Source: Novipirellula caenicola
Lineage (GTDB): Bacteria > Planctomycetota > Planctomycetia > Pirellulales > Pirellulaceae
Length of the DNA: 64,000 bases
Direction of reading: 5' to 3'
Assembly: GCF_039545035.1 (NCBI RefSeq)
Contig: NZ_BAABRO010000017.1
Location: 62,001 to 126,000 of the forward strand
Shown: positions 55,445-64,000 of the stretch, one piece after another
Layout: each line of letters begins with the position of its first letter
Numbering within the stretch: position 1 is the stretch's first letter
Position numbers and translations under genes: made by a program
The notes under the pieces: model-generated
Told to the model about the DNA's origin: nothing
Databases searched by the model: none
What the model saw: only the letters and a program-made list of their open reading frames with translations

Positions 55445-55980
55445 GCGGAGCTCGGGCACAGTCGGTGATAGCGATGGATCGATCGGTTCCTTCCTCAGTA
55501 AATCTGGGCTATCAAAATCACCCGAGCCGAAAAATTTGCCGCAACCGGCCAAATCCCGCCTCTCGGAACCACCACTCGTTCCGGTTGTAATGGTTGTGCC
55601 GAACTCGCTGGATTTAGCAGCACCGCGATGGGATCTCGGCTGGCGGCACGATTCCCCGGGCATCTCGCCCCTGCAATCGATGGATTCACGGAATTTTTGG
55701 CAAAAGTGACGGAGTCGTCGTTCTCCGTAGACCTAGGGTCTAGGGATGGCTCCGAGTCGTTAACTGCGGCCGCTTTGACTCATCCGCTAGGATACTGCAA
55801 GCCGCGTCGGCTACATTATCGCTGTTCACGATCACTGTTCACGCCGCCGATGCGGTCGATGGCGTTTTGCAAAACCATATCGGCAATGGCTGTGTTGCCG
55901 CTGCCGATGGGGTTAAAGCGGATCCCAGCATCCCACGATGCAAATCAAACGCGAATCCAAATTCACGCGAAGAAATATTT
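55445..55980. other. divergent region between the GT2 gene and the antiporter
   Basis: About 536 bases. The left 219 bases are open in the GT2 frame and may be its N-terminal extension. The rest shows no protein-like frame other than the antiporter's upstream codons, and no clear promoter or hairpin. Confidence 0.4.
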
Positions 55981-57975
55981 ATGGACTTACTGCTTTATCT
56001 TGCTCTTGTCCCAACACTTGGCGTCGTGGCACAGTGGATCGCATGGCGAACCGGATTGCCGGGGATTCTGTTGCTGCTGTTGTTCGGAGTATTGCTGGGG
56101 CAATTCGTTCAGCCCGACGCGTTTCTGGCCGAGTTGACTGGAGGCACGGTAGCTCAGGCGGGGCCCGAGCTGCTCTTTCCAATCGTCTCGTTGTCGGTAG
56201 CCGTGATCATGTTCGAAGGTGGCTTGTCGCTGAAGTTTCATGAGCTGCGTGAAGCGGGAAGCGCGGCGTTTCGGCTGGTCACCCTCGGCGCCATCATCAC
56301 CTTTTTTGGCACGGCCACGGCGGCCCATTTCACGCTCGGTTTAGCGTGGCCTATTAGCTTTTTGCTCGGGGCGATTTTGATTGTGACCGGGCCCACCGTG
56401 ATTGGGCCGTTGCTGCGGCAAGTGCGTCCGACACGCCGTGTGGCATCGACGTTGAAATGGGAAGGCATCGTGATCGACCCGATCGGTGCGGTCCTAGCCG
56501 TGTTGGTATTCGAAAACATCTTGGTTCATTCGTCCGAGCCCGATCTCGGCTCGGCATTTTTGATGCTCTCCATAACGATTGTCGTCGGGATGGGATTGGG
56601 GTGTGCCGGTGGCGCGTTTCTGTCCGTCGCGTTTCGTCGCTATTGGTTACCCGATCAATTGCACGGAATTGGAACGCTGTCAGTGGGGCTGCTGTTGTAT
56701 GCCATCAGCGACCATCTGGCGCATGAATCCGGGCTGATCACGGTCACGGTGATGGGAATTTGGTTGACCAACCGGCATCATTTCGACATCGAACATATCG
56801 TTGAGCTAAAAGAAAACTTACGCACGCTGTTGATCGGTTGTCTGTTTATCGTGCTCGGGTCTCGCGTCGTGATCGATGACGTGACGGCTCATGGATGGCA
56901 TGGGCTGTTGTTCCTGTTGTTGATGATTTTTGTCATTCGCCCAATCTCAGTCTTCGTGTCGCTTTGGAAATCGCCACTGAGTTGGCGAGAGCAAGCGTTT
57001 GTGGCCTCGTTGGCACCACGTGGGATTGTGGCAGCGGCTGTTAGCAGCGTCTTTGCGCTGGAACTCGAACGCCGCAGTGGTTCGTTTGACCTAGCGGGGG
57101 CCGATCAATTGGCCACGGTCACCTTTCTAGTCATCGCGGGAACGGTTGCCGTATATGGGTTGGCGGCATCACCGATCGCCAAACTGTTGGGACTCGCCGA
57201 CGAAAAGACCAACGGCATCTTGATGCTCGGAGCTGATCGATGGGTGCGAGAGTTTGCCGAAGAACTGACCGAAGTGGGGGTTCCGGTGACCTTGGTCGAC
57301 ACCAACTATAACAAGGTCTCTCAGGCACGCGTCGCGGGGCTACGCGCCGAATGCATCAACATTCTCAACGAGCATGCTCGCCAAGACCTGTCGCTAGTCG
57401 GAATCGGGCGTTTCTTGGCGATGACGCCCAACGACGAGGTCAACTCGCTCGCACTTCTTGAATGTCGCGGGATGTTTGAAAGTGCTCAGCTTTACCAGTT
57501 GAACTTTACCGTCAAAAAATCAAATTCGCGGCGTGAGATGACTCACAATCTCGTCGGCCGACAACTGTTTCGCGAAGGGCTGACGTTCTCGAAAATTCGC
57601 GAATTGCATGAGTCCGGTGCTGTGTTCAAAGCAACGAAATTGACCGACTCGTTTACCTACACGGATTTTATTCGTCGGTATAATGAGGTACCCGAGCTGC
57701 TGTGCGTGGTGCAAAGTGATGGGATCCCGCTGCTCAATACCGTCAGCGACCCGCTGAAACCCGAGCCTGGTCAAACCATTGTCTGTCTTGTCACGTCGGT
57801 CCCTTTGCCTCAAGAACATGTGGCGATGGACGCGGTAAAGAATGCGGACGCGGAAAAGAATGCGGATCGCGATAAGCATTCGCATCCCGAATTGAAGTCG
57901 GCCGATTCAGCATCATCCGCCCCCAATACATCCAAATCGAACTCGTTGGAGACAAAGAAATCCGAAACCCGATAA
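55981..57975 (+). CDS. Na+/H+ antiporter, CPA1/NhaP-type, with TrkA-N and charged tail
   Basis: A 664-residue antiporter with about 12 membrane helices (residues 3-420) followed by a cytoplasmic nucleotide-binding domain: ILMLGADRWVREFAEELTE (Rossmann) at about 416. Key transport features are VIMFEGGLSLKFHEL, FLLGAILIVTGPTVIGPLLRQVRPT, VASTLKWEGIVIDPIGAVLAV (the acidic ion site) and SLAPRGIVAAAVSSVFA. The last 40 residues are charged (KNADAEKNADRDKHSHPE). Start ATG (MDLLLYLAL) follows AAGAAATATTT. The next gene begins about 160 bases later after short tandem repeats. Confidence 0.88.
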   Translation: MDLLLYLALVPTLGVVAQWIAWRTGLPGILLLLLFGVLLGQFVQPDAFLAELTGGTVAQAGPELLFPIVSLSVAVIMFEGGLSLKFHELREAGSAAFRLVTLGAIITFFGTATAAHFTLGLAWPISFLLGAILIVTGPTVIGPLLRQVRPTRRVASTLKWEGIVIDPIGAVLAVLVFENILVHSSEPDLGSAFLMLSITIVVGMGLGCAGGAFLSVAFRRYWLPDQLHGIGTLSVGLLLYAISDHLAHESGLITVTVMGIWLTNRHHFDIEHIVELKENLRTLLIGCLFIVLGSRVVIDDVTAHGWHGLLFLLLMIFVIRPISVFVSLWKSPLSWREQAFVASLAPRGIVAAAVSSVFALELERRSGSFDLAGADQLATVTFLVIAGTVAVYGLAASPIAKLLGLADEKTNGILMLGADRWVREFAEELTEVGVPVTLVDTNYNKVSQARVAGLRAECINILNEHARQDLSLVGIGRFLAMTPNDEVNSLALLECRGMFESAQLYQLNFTVKKSNSRREMTHNLVGRQLFREGLTFSKIRELHESGAVFKATKLTDSFTYTDFIRRYNEVPELLCVVQSDGIPLLNTVSDPLKPEPGQTIVCLVTSVPLPQEHVAMDAVKNADAEKNADRDKHSHPELKSADSASSAPNTSKSNSLETKKSETR

Positions 57976-58010
57976 TCTCGATGCCGTAAAATCGGTCTCG
58001 CGTGTTCGCC

Positions 58011-58068
58011 CACTTGTTCAGGCCCGCTTGTTCATATCCGCTCGTTCATATCCGCTCGTTCATCTCCG
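58011..58068 (+). repeat. degenerate 14-bp tandem repeats
   Basis: About four units of the type CCGCTCGTTCATAT follow one another at 58011-58068, three of them almost identical (58024-58065). They lie between the antiporter and the start of the next gene, possibly in its 5' untranslated region. Confidence 0.7.
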
Positions 58069-58132
58069 TTTGCTCACGCTGGCTGGCGTTCGCAATGCAC
58101 CTCTTCGCTCCTCGATTGCTATTCGTTCTCTG

Positions 58133-58795
58133 ATGTTGATCCCACCGTTTACGATGCTGTTGGCCCTGTTGCCGCTGATTGGCTACTTGATTTTGATCGG
58201 GGGCATTCGTGCATCGGGACGTGCGTTGATCACGACGGGGCCGCGAGACGTGGCGGCGATTGGGATCGCCGTTAGCGGGCTGGTTGCGGTCGGTCCCGTT
58301 GAACTGTTCTTTCCCGCGCCCGCCGCCAGCATGTTTGGCCCCTGGGTGTGGTTTGCCATCGCGGCGTTCTATTTTTTGTGTTTGACGCTGATCGCAATCA
58401 CCAGCACTCCGAAATTGGTCGTCTATGGTCGATCGGCCGACCAAGTCTTTCCGGCACTTTTAGCGGCCGCACAACATCTTGACCCCGCCGCCACGGGGGA
58501 TGCATCCGGTTTACGCATCATGATGCCGACGATCAAAGTCCAATTGCGAATTGATGGACAATCCGGAGCCGATTCGGCCCAAATCCTCGCCTTTGAACCC
58601 AATTTGACCTCTCAGTTTTGGTATCAATTGCAGGCTCATCTCCGCGTCGAGTTGCCAAAACAACCGGTGCCCCGCAATCTAGGCGGCGTCTCGATGTTGA
58701 TTGGGGCGGGCTGCTTGATCGGACTATTGCTGTGGCACAGTTCGGGGCGAGAAGAGTTGGTGGTCGAGGGCTTTCGTAAATGGCTATGGCGATGA
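58133..58795 (+). CDS. membrane protein of unknown function
   Basis: A 220-residue protein with an N-terminal membrane pair (about 3-25 and 40-60), a helix near 75-95 and a final one near 190-208. Between them is a domain with STPKLVVYGRSADQVFPALL and IMMPTIKVQLRIDGQSG. No family recognised. ATG at 58133 was preferred; an upstream ATG at 58028 would place the tandem repeats inside the gene. Next gene is efp-like, after about 80 bases. Confidence 0.6.
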   Translation: MLIPPFTMLLALLPLIGYLILIGGIRASGRALITTGPRDVAAIGIAVSGLVAVGPVELFFPAPAASMFGPWVWFAIAAFYFLCLTLIAITSTPKLVVYGRSADQVFPALLAAAQHLDPAATGDASGLRIMMPTIKVQLRIDGQSGADSAQILAFEPNLTSQFWYQLQAHLRVELPKQPVPRNLGGVSMLIGAGCLIGLLLWHSSGREELVVEGFRKWLWR

Positions 58796-58872
58796 AATAA
58801 TGCCGCCGTTGGTTCGCTTTAACCCATCTCCAATCTCTTATGGTCTGTCCCTAATCCAGGGCAGAGTCACCG

Positions 58873-59436
58873 ATGCTCGCAAAAGAAGTTAAAACCGGAT
58901 CGGTCATTGTGCACGAAGGCAACCCGATCGTCATCATTTCGCTTTCGGTTCAATCACCCTCGGCACGTGGTGCTGCGACGTTGTACAAGTTTCGCGGCCG
59001 CAATGTCGTCACGCGAAATAAAGTCGACGTTACCTTCAAAGGAACCGACGTGGTTGCCGAAGCCGATTTTTCGAAACGCAACGTGCAACTGATGTACTCC
59101 GATCCAAACTACATGTACGTGATGGATCAAGAAAGTTACCAGCAGTACGATGTGCCAATCGAAGATGTCGAAGAACAGCTTCCCTACATCACCGAAGGAC
59201 TCGAAGGCATTCGTGCCCTCGTCTACAACGACGAATGCGTGGGAATCGAATTGCCCGCGTCGGTCGAATTGACAATCAAACAGTGTGACCCGAGCATCAA
59301 GGGAAACTCGGCCACGGCACGCACCAAGCCCGCGACGCTCGAAACCGATCTCGTCGTACAGGTCCCCGAGTACATCAAAGAAGGGGAACGCATCAAAGTG
59401 GACACACGAACCGGTGAATTCCTGTCGCGCGCCTAA
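58873..59436 (+). CDS. efpL: elongation factor P-like protein EfpL (YeiP)
   Basis: EF-P paralogue that helps ribosomes through polyproline or related stalls. The 187-residue protein has the three beta-barrel domains. The tip loop reads VQSPSARGAATLYKFRGRN, with Arg32 at the place of the modified lysine of canonical EF-P; the QSP(S/T)ARGAATLYK loop and the end VIQ/VVQVPEYI...G...RIKVDTRTGEFLSRA match the YeiP/EfpL group and not EF-P with PGKG. No epmA/epmB-type modification gene lies in view. Whether a second, canonical efp is present in the genome cannot be told here. Confidence 0.85.
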   Translation: MLAKEVKTGSVIVHEGNPIVIISLSVQSPSARGAATLYKFRGRNVVTRNKVDVTFKGTDVVAEADFSKRNVQLMYSDPNYMYVMDQESYQQYDVPIEDVEEQLPYITEGLEGIRALVYNDECVGIELPASVELTIKQCDPSIKGNSATARTKPATLETDLVVQVPEYIKEGERIKVDTRTGEFLSRA

Positions 59437-59442
59437 AGCCAA

Positions 59443-59484
59443 CATTCGGAAATGAATTCGTTATTTCAGAATGTTTCCCGAATG
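59443..59484 (+). terminator. weak hairpin after efpL
   Basis: CATTCGGAAA (59443-59452) pairs with TTTCCCGAATG (59474-59484) with one bulge. It starts seven bases after the efpL stop. No T-tract follows, so termination is doubtful. Confidence 0.3.
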
Positions 59485-59564
59485 ACACGAACCTTTCGGT
59501 GGCGTTTAGGCCGTTCCGCTAGCGTTTCACTGGCATCGGTGTAGCTCCACCGTCAGCTTTAGAT

Positions 59565-59646
59565 GTAGTGGACGAGGCAACGAGTCCCAGCGTCTGAGTT
59601 CCCAGCGACTTCGTGACACCACGGGATTCGTTGCCTCGTCCACTAC
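59565..59646. repeat. long inverted repeat (REP/MITE-like)
   Basis: Two 24-base arms, 59565-59588 (GTAGTGGACGAGGCAACGAG...) and 59623-59646, match at 23 of 24 positions when folded, with a 34-base loop. It lies outside genes. Confidence 0.75.
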
Positions 59647-59683
59647 AGTGAAAGCACCACATCAAGCGGCAACAACCCGGGTT

Positions 59684-59767
59684 TTTTTAGCGGTGCGGCG
59701 CAAGCCGCGCGGTCGAATTCGAACGTTTTTCCACGCTGCAACCGGACGGCTCAGGCCGCGCCGCTAA
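59684..59767. repeat. pair of GC-rich REP-like palindromes in inverted order
   Basis: The left unit (TTTAGCGGTGCGGCGCAAGC, 59685 on) and the reverse complement of the right unit (59738-59767, TTAGCGGCGCGGCCTGAGCC) are related; each has its own GC stem. The left unit also matches the palindrome at 16985-17018. The pair resembles a BIME-type double element. Confidence 0.65.
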
Positions 59768-59833
59768 CAACAGGGATGGCATTGACGCACGCACCGTCGA
59801 TCGCATTGTAGATGATCGCGCGATCGCGATGAC

Positions 59834-60856
59834 CTACAGCGCTTCGGGTTTTTCAGCCGCATATTTGGCGAATGCTTTCTCGGTCGCCTCGGCATCAAAG
59901 TCACCTTGATACAGCACCACTCGGCAGCGAATGGCCATCGTTTCGCCATCCTTTAGCGTGATGCCTTCGGTTTTGTCGCCGCCATTGAAATGGTAGTGGC
60001 CGAACGGATTGGCGGCAAACAATCCGTAGGTGCGAACGTGCCAGCTGCAGGGAGCGGCAAAACTCGACGGATGATAGAAAACGGACATGCCAACGGTCTG
60101 GTTGTCCACGGGGCCCGAGTAGTTCACCCAGTTTGATTTTTTGGCCCAGGCGTCCGAATTGGTCAACCCTTCGGCATTGGTGATCTTGCCACCAAGCTTC
60201 GAGTCGACCTTCATGGTGCCGGCGACACGAATTCCAAAGCTGCCTTCTTTGGTGTCACCAAAATTTACATCGCCATCGGTCGCGCGAAGCACGACTTCGA
60301 AATCGATGATCCGTTTTCCATCTTCGGTGTGAAAGGTGGTACGGCGCGAATCCGATAACTGTCGTTTGCCTTCCGCATCATTCCAGTCGTTCTCGGTCGT
60401 GATCACGACCGCATCATTTTTCGCATCAACGGTGGCTTCACCAGAGGTCTGGACGATCCGTCCGGTCCCTTCGTGCGCGTCATCGATCCAAAAATCGATG
60501 CCGTTGACTTCACCATGGGTGAACCAAAGCGAGCGGTGATGATCGTGATCTAATTTTTCGCCTTCGGTTCCCTTCTTCATGGGAAAGTCACGCGTCATCG
60601 CATGGCCACCGGGCCCGATCACAGGATAAACAATCGGAAAGCCGTTTTGGTATTCGATATAGCCGGCAAATAGTTTCCCGTTGTCGTAAATCTTCCAACC
60701 TCGAGGCGATTCGACCTTCTTGACGCTAAGTCCGGTTGATTTTGCCGGCGAATCGGCCGCCGCACGTGATGCATCGACTGTCGGTAACGCGACCGACGTC
60801 GAAACGAGCAGAGCGGCATAGAGAGATCGAAGCAAAGCGGTCTTTAGCAAATGCAT
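59834..60856 (-). CDS. exported DUF6807 (PmoA-family) protein
   Basis: A 340-residue secreted protein. The N-terminus (MHLLKTALLRSLYAALLVSTS) is a signal peptide. The DUF6807 core shows GFPIVYPVIGPGGHAMTRDF, KLDHDHHRSLWFTHGEVNGI and FWIDDAHEGTGRIV, plus NWVNYSGPVDNQTVGMSVFYHP and LFAANPFGHYHFNGG. The family is common in planctomycetes and, despite the name, is not a methane monooxygenase; its function is unknown, possibly in carbohydrate metabolism. It is 55 bases after the large PQQ/TPR gene and same direction. Confidence 0.85.
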   Translation of the reverse strand: MHLLKTALLRSLYAALLVSTSVALPTVDASRAAADSPAKSTGLSVKKVESPRGWKIYDNGKLFAGYIEYQNGFPIVYPVIGPGGHAMTRDFPMKKGTEGEKLDHDHHRSLWFTHGEVNGIDFWIDDAHEGTGRIVQTSGEATVDAKNDAVVITTENDWNDAEGKRQLSDSRRTTFHTEDGKRIIDFEVVLRATDGDVNFGDTKEGSFGIRVAGTMKVDSKLGGKITNAEGLTNSDAWAKKSNWVNYSGPVDNQTVGMSVFYHPSSFAAPCSWHVRTYGLFAANPFGHYHFNGGDKTEGITLKDGETMAIRCRVVLYQGDFDAEATEKAFAKYAAEKPEAL

Positions 60857-60911
60857 GGTAGGTCCTAGCGAGCAAAAACAGGAGGGAAAGAGGGGGAGGG
60901 GCGATCACCGT

Positions 60912-63900
60912 TTACGATGGATCGTCTTCTTCGCGAAGCGGTGAATCGCCTGGGGCGACATCGGATTGGTCATCCACGTCATCCTTGGGATCAAAGTTTA
61001 GTTGCAACTTCTCGATCCCGATATCAACAATCATCAAATCTTGACCAGGTGGCAATTTCGTTTGCGTCTCTAATTCATTGGTGTGGCTGGGAACATCTTT
61101 CCCTATCACCGAGTTGACTTCATGGCCATCATCCACATCCAGAGCCAAGAAATCAAGCGTTCGCGTTCGTACGCGTGGGTTGGGGAAAATCGATCGACCT
61201 CGAGTCAGCAGCACCACCGGCGTCGCGTCAGGTTGATGGATCGTGCATCCCCAAGGCTCTTCGAACTCCTTCTGCCACAATGATTTTCCGTCATTCAGCG
61301 AGATCGCAAAGATCGCATCCGTCGTTTCATGATCGTTGCCTTGACGTGTGTGCAGCTGGGATGTTGGCGGCACATCGCTGGTTTGAGGGCGACGCATCGG
61401 CAGCAAGAAACATTTGTCCTCCAACACCATGGCATGCAGCCCAATTAGGTCTGGGTACGCGGGCAATGTGAGACTGCTGATTTCCTCTGCCGAGATCAGG
61501 TCCCAGATCGCCGCGTTCCCTTCGGTGTCCAATAGCGTCAAGTAGCGACCACCGACCAACCGGCCATACGATGCCGGAATGTTCTCGTTGGTTCGGTTCG
61601 CTTCGTTGGCACGTTTACTCAGTTTGACTTTGTTCGTAAACGGATTGAACAAGCGAATCTCATACTCACGCGAGGTGCCCGTCGGCAAATAACTGAGTAC
61701 ATGCTCGCCGATCGACGACCAAATTTGTCCGTGTTCCCACGCGGTTTCACGCAGTTTCGCCCCATCATGCAGGTTGAAAAACACGACTTTCTTTTCGCTA
61801 TCCGAGACGACTGCGACTTCGTTGCCATCGGATAGAACTACTCCGCTGATCGGAGCGTCCGAATTTCGCCACTGGGTTTCTTTGCTCAATAGATCCAACG
61901 ACATCAGTTCGCCGCCCTGTAGCGCTAACACACGGTCGCCAAGGATGGGGCCAAGGTCAAACGTGGGAACTAGGTTTCTCGCACTCGCGCCGTTGATCAA
62001 GTATTGAAAGACTTGATCGCCAAATCGAGTCGGATTGCTCCGGCGTTTTAGAAGTGGTGAATCATCGCTGCTGAGACTATGTCGCCACAGCACCGATTCA
62101 TTCGCTTGACTGTCCAAGCGGTGCAAGTCCACCGCAACCAACGCGTTGGGCGTCACCACAATCATCACTCCGCCAGCGATCATCGCTTCGTTTTGCCCCA
62201 TGTCACGCTGCCGGTTTTCGAGGTCCAGCGGAATCCCACGAGGGTAGCCCTGCGGATTTCGCAGTGCCAAGGCAAAGGCACCTTCGCTGACTAACCGCCA
62301 ACCTTGAAACTCTCGGCCGGCAAGAATCTTGGTTTCCGATACCTGTTGGTTCAGTGCCATCGTCGCTCGCATGCGACTCGGTCGTGGTTCCCACTTCAAC
62401 GTGGCGGTATCAGGCCAAGTGTGCGTTTTGACGAGCGGCCGCGTGGCCGCTTCGATTTGATCGAGCGATTCGGCGTCGGGGCCATCCTTCCGCTCTCGCA
62501 GCAGGTTGATCATGTGCAACGCGTCTTCGGCGTAACCGCTCAGCGAGTGAATCTTGGCTAAATGGAACAACCGCTCGGTGGGCAACGTTTTGAGTTGTTC
62601 TTCGGTGGCATAGCGGCTGCCCAGCTGCAGGCTGTACGCACGAAGCCATTCTTGGTCCTTTTCCAATCGGCTGGATAATTCGTTGCGAATCAGATCGCTG
62701 GCTGGCAACGGCCCAAACTGCTGAATTAGCTGCCATAACAAATTGTTGGGACTGTGCTGTTTTTCGGCAAACGTTTCTTTGAACAATTCGTTGATACTGG
62801 CCCGTTCGGATTCGTCCATCCGACTTGCCAATTCGGCCGAGCGTGCCGCCAGCCAAGCGTCCAGTGAACATTGCCGAGTGACATCCGAAACAATGCGATT
62901 GGCCGCATCCTTGCTGGCGGGTTCCATCGTCACCACGTCGGACAATTTCAGCATGTATTTCGCCGCGTCCAGATGCTGATTGTTTTGCAACGCGGCCCGC
63001 ACGCGAAGCGCCAGCAGCTCGACTCGCTGTTCAGGTTGGTAGATCAACTGGTCCAGCGTTTCGACCAGCTCGCCGTCGACCTCGGGCGATTCTCGTAGCG
63101 AATCGAGCATCGCGGCAACCGACAACATCAACGCGGTGTCGTTGTCCGGTTCTTGCACACGTGCCTTTGCCAGTAAATCCAACGCTTCATCACGCTGACC
63201 TCGCTGGATCAAAAGTTCCGCTTTGTGAATGAGTGCTTGGATGTCTTCGGGGTTGCGGCGAAGCGCTTGTTCAATTTTGGGTTCAAGCGACGCTTCACCA
63301 TAAGCCACCGCAATCGAAGTGGCTCCTTGTGACATCAGCTCGCCTTGGGCCGCAACAAGGTTCCCCAACTGGAACCGCAGCATGCGGCGTCCCAGTACCG
63401 TGCCATCCTCGAGCGAGACTTTGATGATTTCATTCGATGAGGTGGGAAGCAGATAGAAATCCTCGCCAAACACCCCCCGGCCCGAAATCGTCTGGCCAAC
63501 CGAAAGCAGATCCGAATTGGATGTCCATAAATTGTTGCCCGTCTTCAAATCGTAGGCACTGATTTGATTGGTCCCGACCAAAAAGAATTTGCCGTCGCGA
63601 ATGCCCGCCAAATATCGCATCGTGATCCGGTTTTTCTCTGGGAATAACGACTCGCCGCTGATCACATCCAAACCGATCAAACGATCCGATTCGATCGGGG
63701 TGACCAACAACGACTGGCCCGACGCGATTGGGGCTCCGTTGTGCCATCGCTGCATTAGCGGCACTGTTTCGACGCCCCGTCCGCGTCCGCTCATGCTGCG
63801 AGCGAATTCATCGTTGCGATTAAAGACGACGCCCCAGCGAAGCATGCGGTCGGCCAAATCGATGGCGACCATCGCGCCGGCTCCCGTCGGACAGATCAAT

Positions 63901-64000
63901 ACACCTTCATGAAACGTGGGGGTGGCCCCCGCAACGCGGCGAATCGGATCGGTCTCGATGCCTCCGGTTTCCACCGCGACGAGATGTTGGCGCCACAGTT
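60912..64000 (-). CDS. large PQQ-propeller and TPR-like protein, 5' end outside the window
   Basis: More than 1029 residues. The part seen has propeller-type strands at both ends: GVLICPTGAGAMVAIDLADRMLRWG, HNGAPIASGQSLLVTP, RLIGLDVISGESLFP and, later, LQGGELMSLDLLSKETQWRNSDAP and DAIFAISLNDGKSLW. Between lies a long helical TPR-like stretch (NPEDIQALIHKAELLIQRGQ through ERLFHLAKIHSLSGYAEDALHMINLL). The C-terminus is acidic (DDVDDQSDVAPGDSPL). The frame stays open to the right edge (LWRQHLVAVETGG), where a further propeller strand begins, so the start is missing. It probably serves as an envelope protein or scaffold. Confidence 0.8.
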   Translation of the reverse strand, partial: LWRQHLVAVETGGIETDPIRRVAGATPTFHEGVLICPTGAGAMVAIDLADRMLRWGVVFNRNDEFARSMSGRGRGVETVPLMQRWHNGAPIASGQSLLVTPIESDRLIGLDVISGESLFPEKNRITMRYLAGIRDGKFFLVGTNQISAYDLKTGNNLWTSNSDLLSVGQTISGRGVFGEDFYLLPTSSNEIIKVSLEDGTVLGRRMLRFQLGNLVAAQGELMSQGATSIAVAYGEASLEPKIEQALRRNPEDIQALIHKAELLIQRGQRDEALDLLAKARVQEPDNDTALMLSVAAMLDSLRESPEVDGELVETLDQLIYQPEQRVELLALRVRAALQNNQHLDAAKYMLKLSDVVTMEPASKDAANRIVSDVTRQCSLDAWLAARSAELASRMDESERASINELFKETFAEKQHSPNNLLWQLIQQFGPLPASDLIRNELSSRLEKDQEWLRAYSLQLGSRYATEEQLKTLPTERLFHLAKIHSLSGYAEDALHMINLLRERKDGPDAESLDQIEAATRPLVKTHTWPDTATLKWEPRPSRMRATMALNQQVSETKILAGREFQGWRLVSEGAFALALRNPQGYPRGIPLDLENRQRDMGQNEAMIAGGVMIVVTPNALVAVDLHRLDSQANESVLWRHSLSSDDSPLLKRRSNPTRFGDQVFQYLINGASARNLVPTFDLGPILGDRVLALQGGELMSLDLLSKETQWRNSDAPISGVVLSDGNEVAVVSDSEKKVVFFNLHDGAKLRETAWEHGQIWSSIGEHVLSYLPTGTSREYEIRLFNPFTNKVKLSKRANEANRTNENIPASYGRLVGGRYLTLLDTEGNAAIWDLISAEEISSLTLPAYPDLIGLHAMVLEDKCFLLPMRRPQTSDVPPTSQLHTRQGNDHETTDAIFAISLNDGKSLWQKEFEEPWGCTIHQPDATPVVLLTRGRSIFPNPRVRTRTLDFLALDVDDGHEVNSVIGKDVPSHTNELETQTKLPPGQDLMIVDIGIEKLQLNFDPKDDVDDQSDVAPGDSPLREEDDPS

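Larger units (their letters stand above)
59437..59833. other. repeat-rich gap
   Basis: About 397 bases without a gene. It contains a weak inverted repeat at 59443-59484, a long inverted repeat at 59565-59646, and two GC-rich REP-like palindromes at 59684-59767, all listed separately. Confidence 0.55.

Noticed and set aside
1-64000. CRISPR array, prophage, tRNA or rRNA gene
   Set aside because: No regular repeat-spacer array, no phage structural genes, and no cloverleaf or rRNA-conserved segment was found by eye; a tRNAscan-SE or Infernal run would settle this.

Overview
The window reads as chromosomal DNA of a marine planctomycete close to Rhodopirellula/Pirellulaceae. The grounds are sulfatase genes, PQQ-type beta-propeller proteins, a DUF6807 (PmoA-like) protein, several conserved-looking proteins without recognisable families, moderate GC, sparse operons with genes on both strands, and palindromic repeats between genes. 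I see no rRNA, tRNA, CRISPR array, prophage or insertion sequence. One structural RNA is supported: a small SRP RNA just upstream of dnaX.

Layout. 0-5 kb: manA (minus), tatC with a long periplasmic insertion, an FkbM methyltransferase, truD. 5-9.3 kb: one very long ORF that joins two sulfatases, a GH43-like propeller and a LamG/DUF1080-like domain. 9.4-13.4 kb: a membrane M48-like protease, and on the opposite strand a heptaheme cytochrome c followed by a small four-helix membrane protein with haem-ligand-like histidines. 13.6-18.9 kb: tpx, trhO and small proteins of unknown function. 18.9-28 kb (all minus): sugar isomerase-like protein, a 1355-residue protein of unknown function, a lysine-tailed small protein, ettA, guaA. 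28.2-35.1 kb (all plus): surE, transketolase, PQQ-propeller protein, serine/threonine kinase, inositol-phosphatase family protein, then a clear terminator. 35.2-39.6 kb (minus): dnaX, SRP RNA, terminator, and a very disordered Arg/Ser/Asp-rich protein. 40.2-44.6 kb: AsmA-like protein and a Wza-like lipoprotein. 44.8-49.5 kb: a packed cluster of an orphan RNA polymerase alpha-CTD, two arrestin-like proteins, a P-loop ATPase, an unknown, a STAS protein and a soluble histidine kinase. 50-55.5 kb: hpt and two GT4 glycosyltransferases with overlapping start/stop codons, then a GT2. 56-64 kb: Na+/H+ antiporter, membrane protein, efpL-type EF-P paralogue, repeat-rich gap, DUF6807 protein, and a large PQQ/TPR protein that runs off the right end.

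Most striking observations: (1) dnaX has a 10-A run at which either alternative frame meets a stop within five codons, the hallmark of tau/gamma production by slippage; (2) the same DnaX has lost all four zinc-binding cysteines; (3) the two-sulfatase plus GH43 fusion; (4) the alpha-CTD/arrestin/ATPase/STAS/kinase cluster, the best candidate here for an undescribed system; (5) the heptaheme cytochrome with its membrane partner. Functions of the cluster are inference from domain content and gene packing only.
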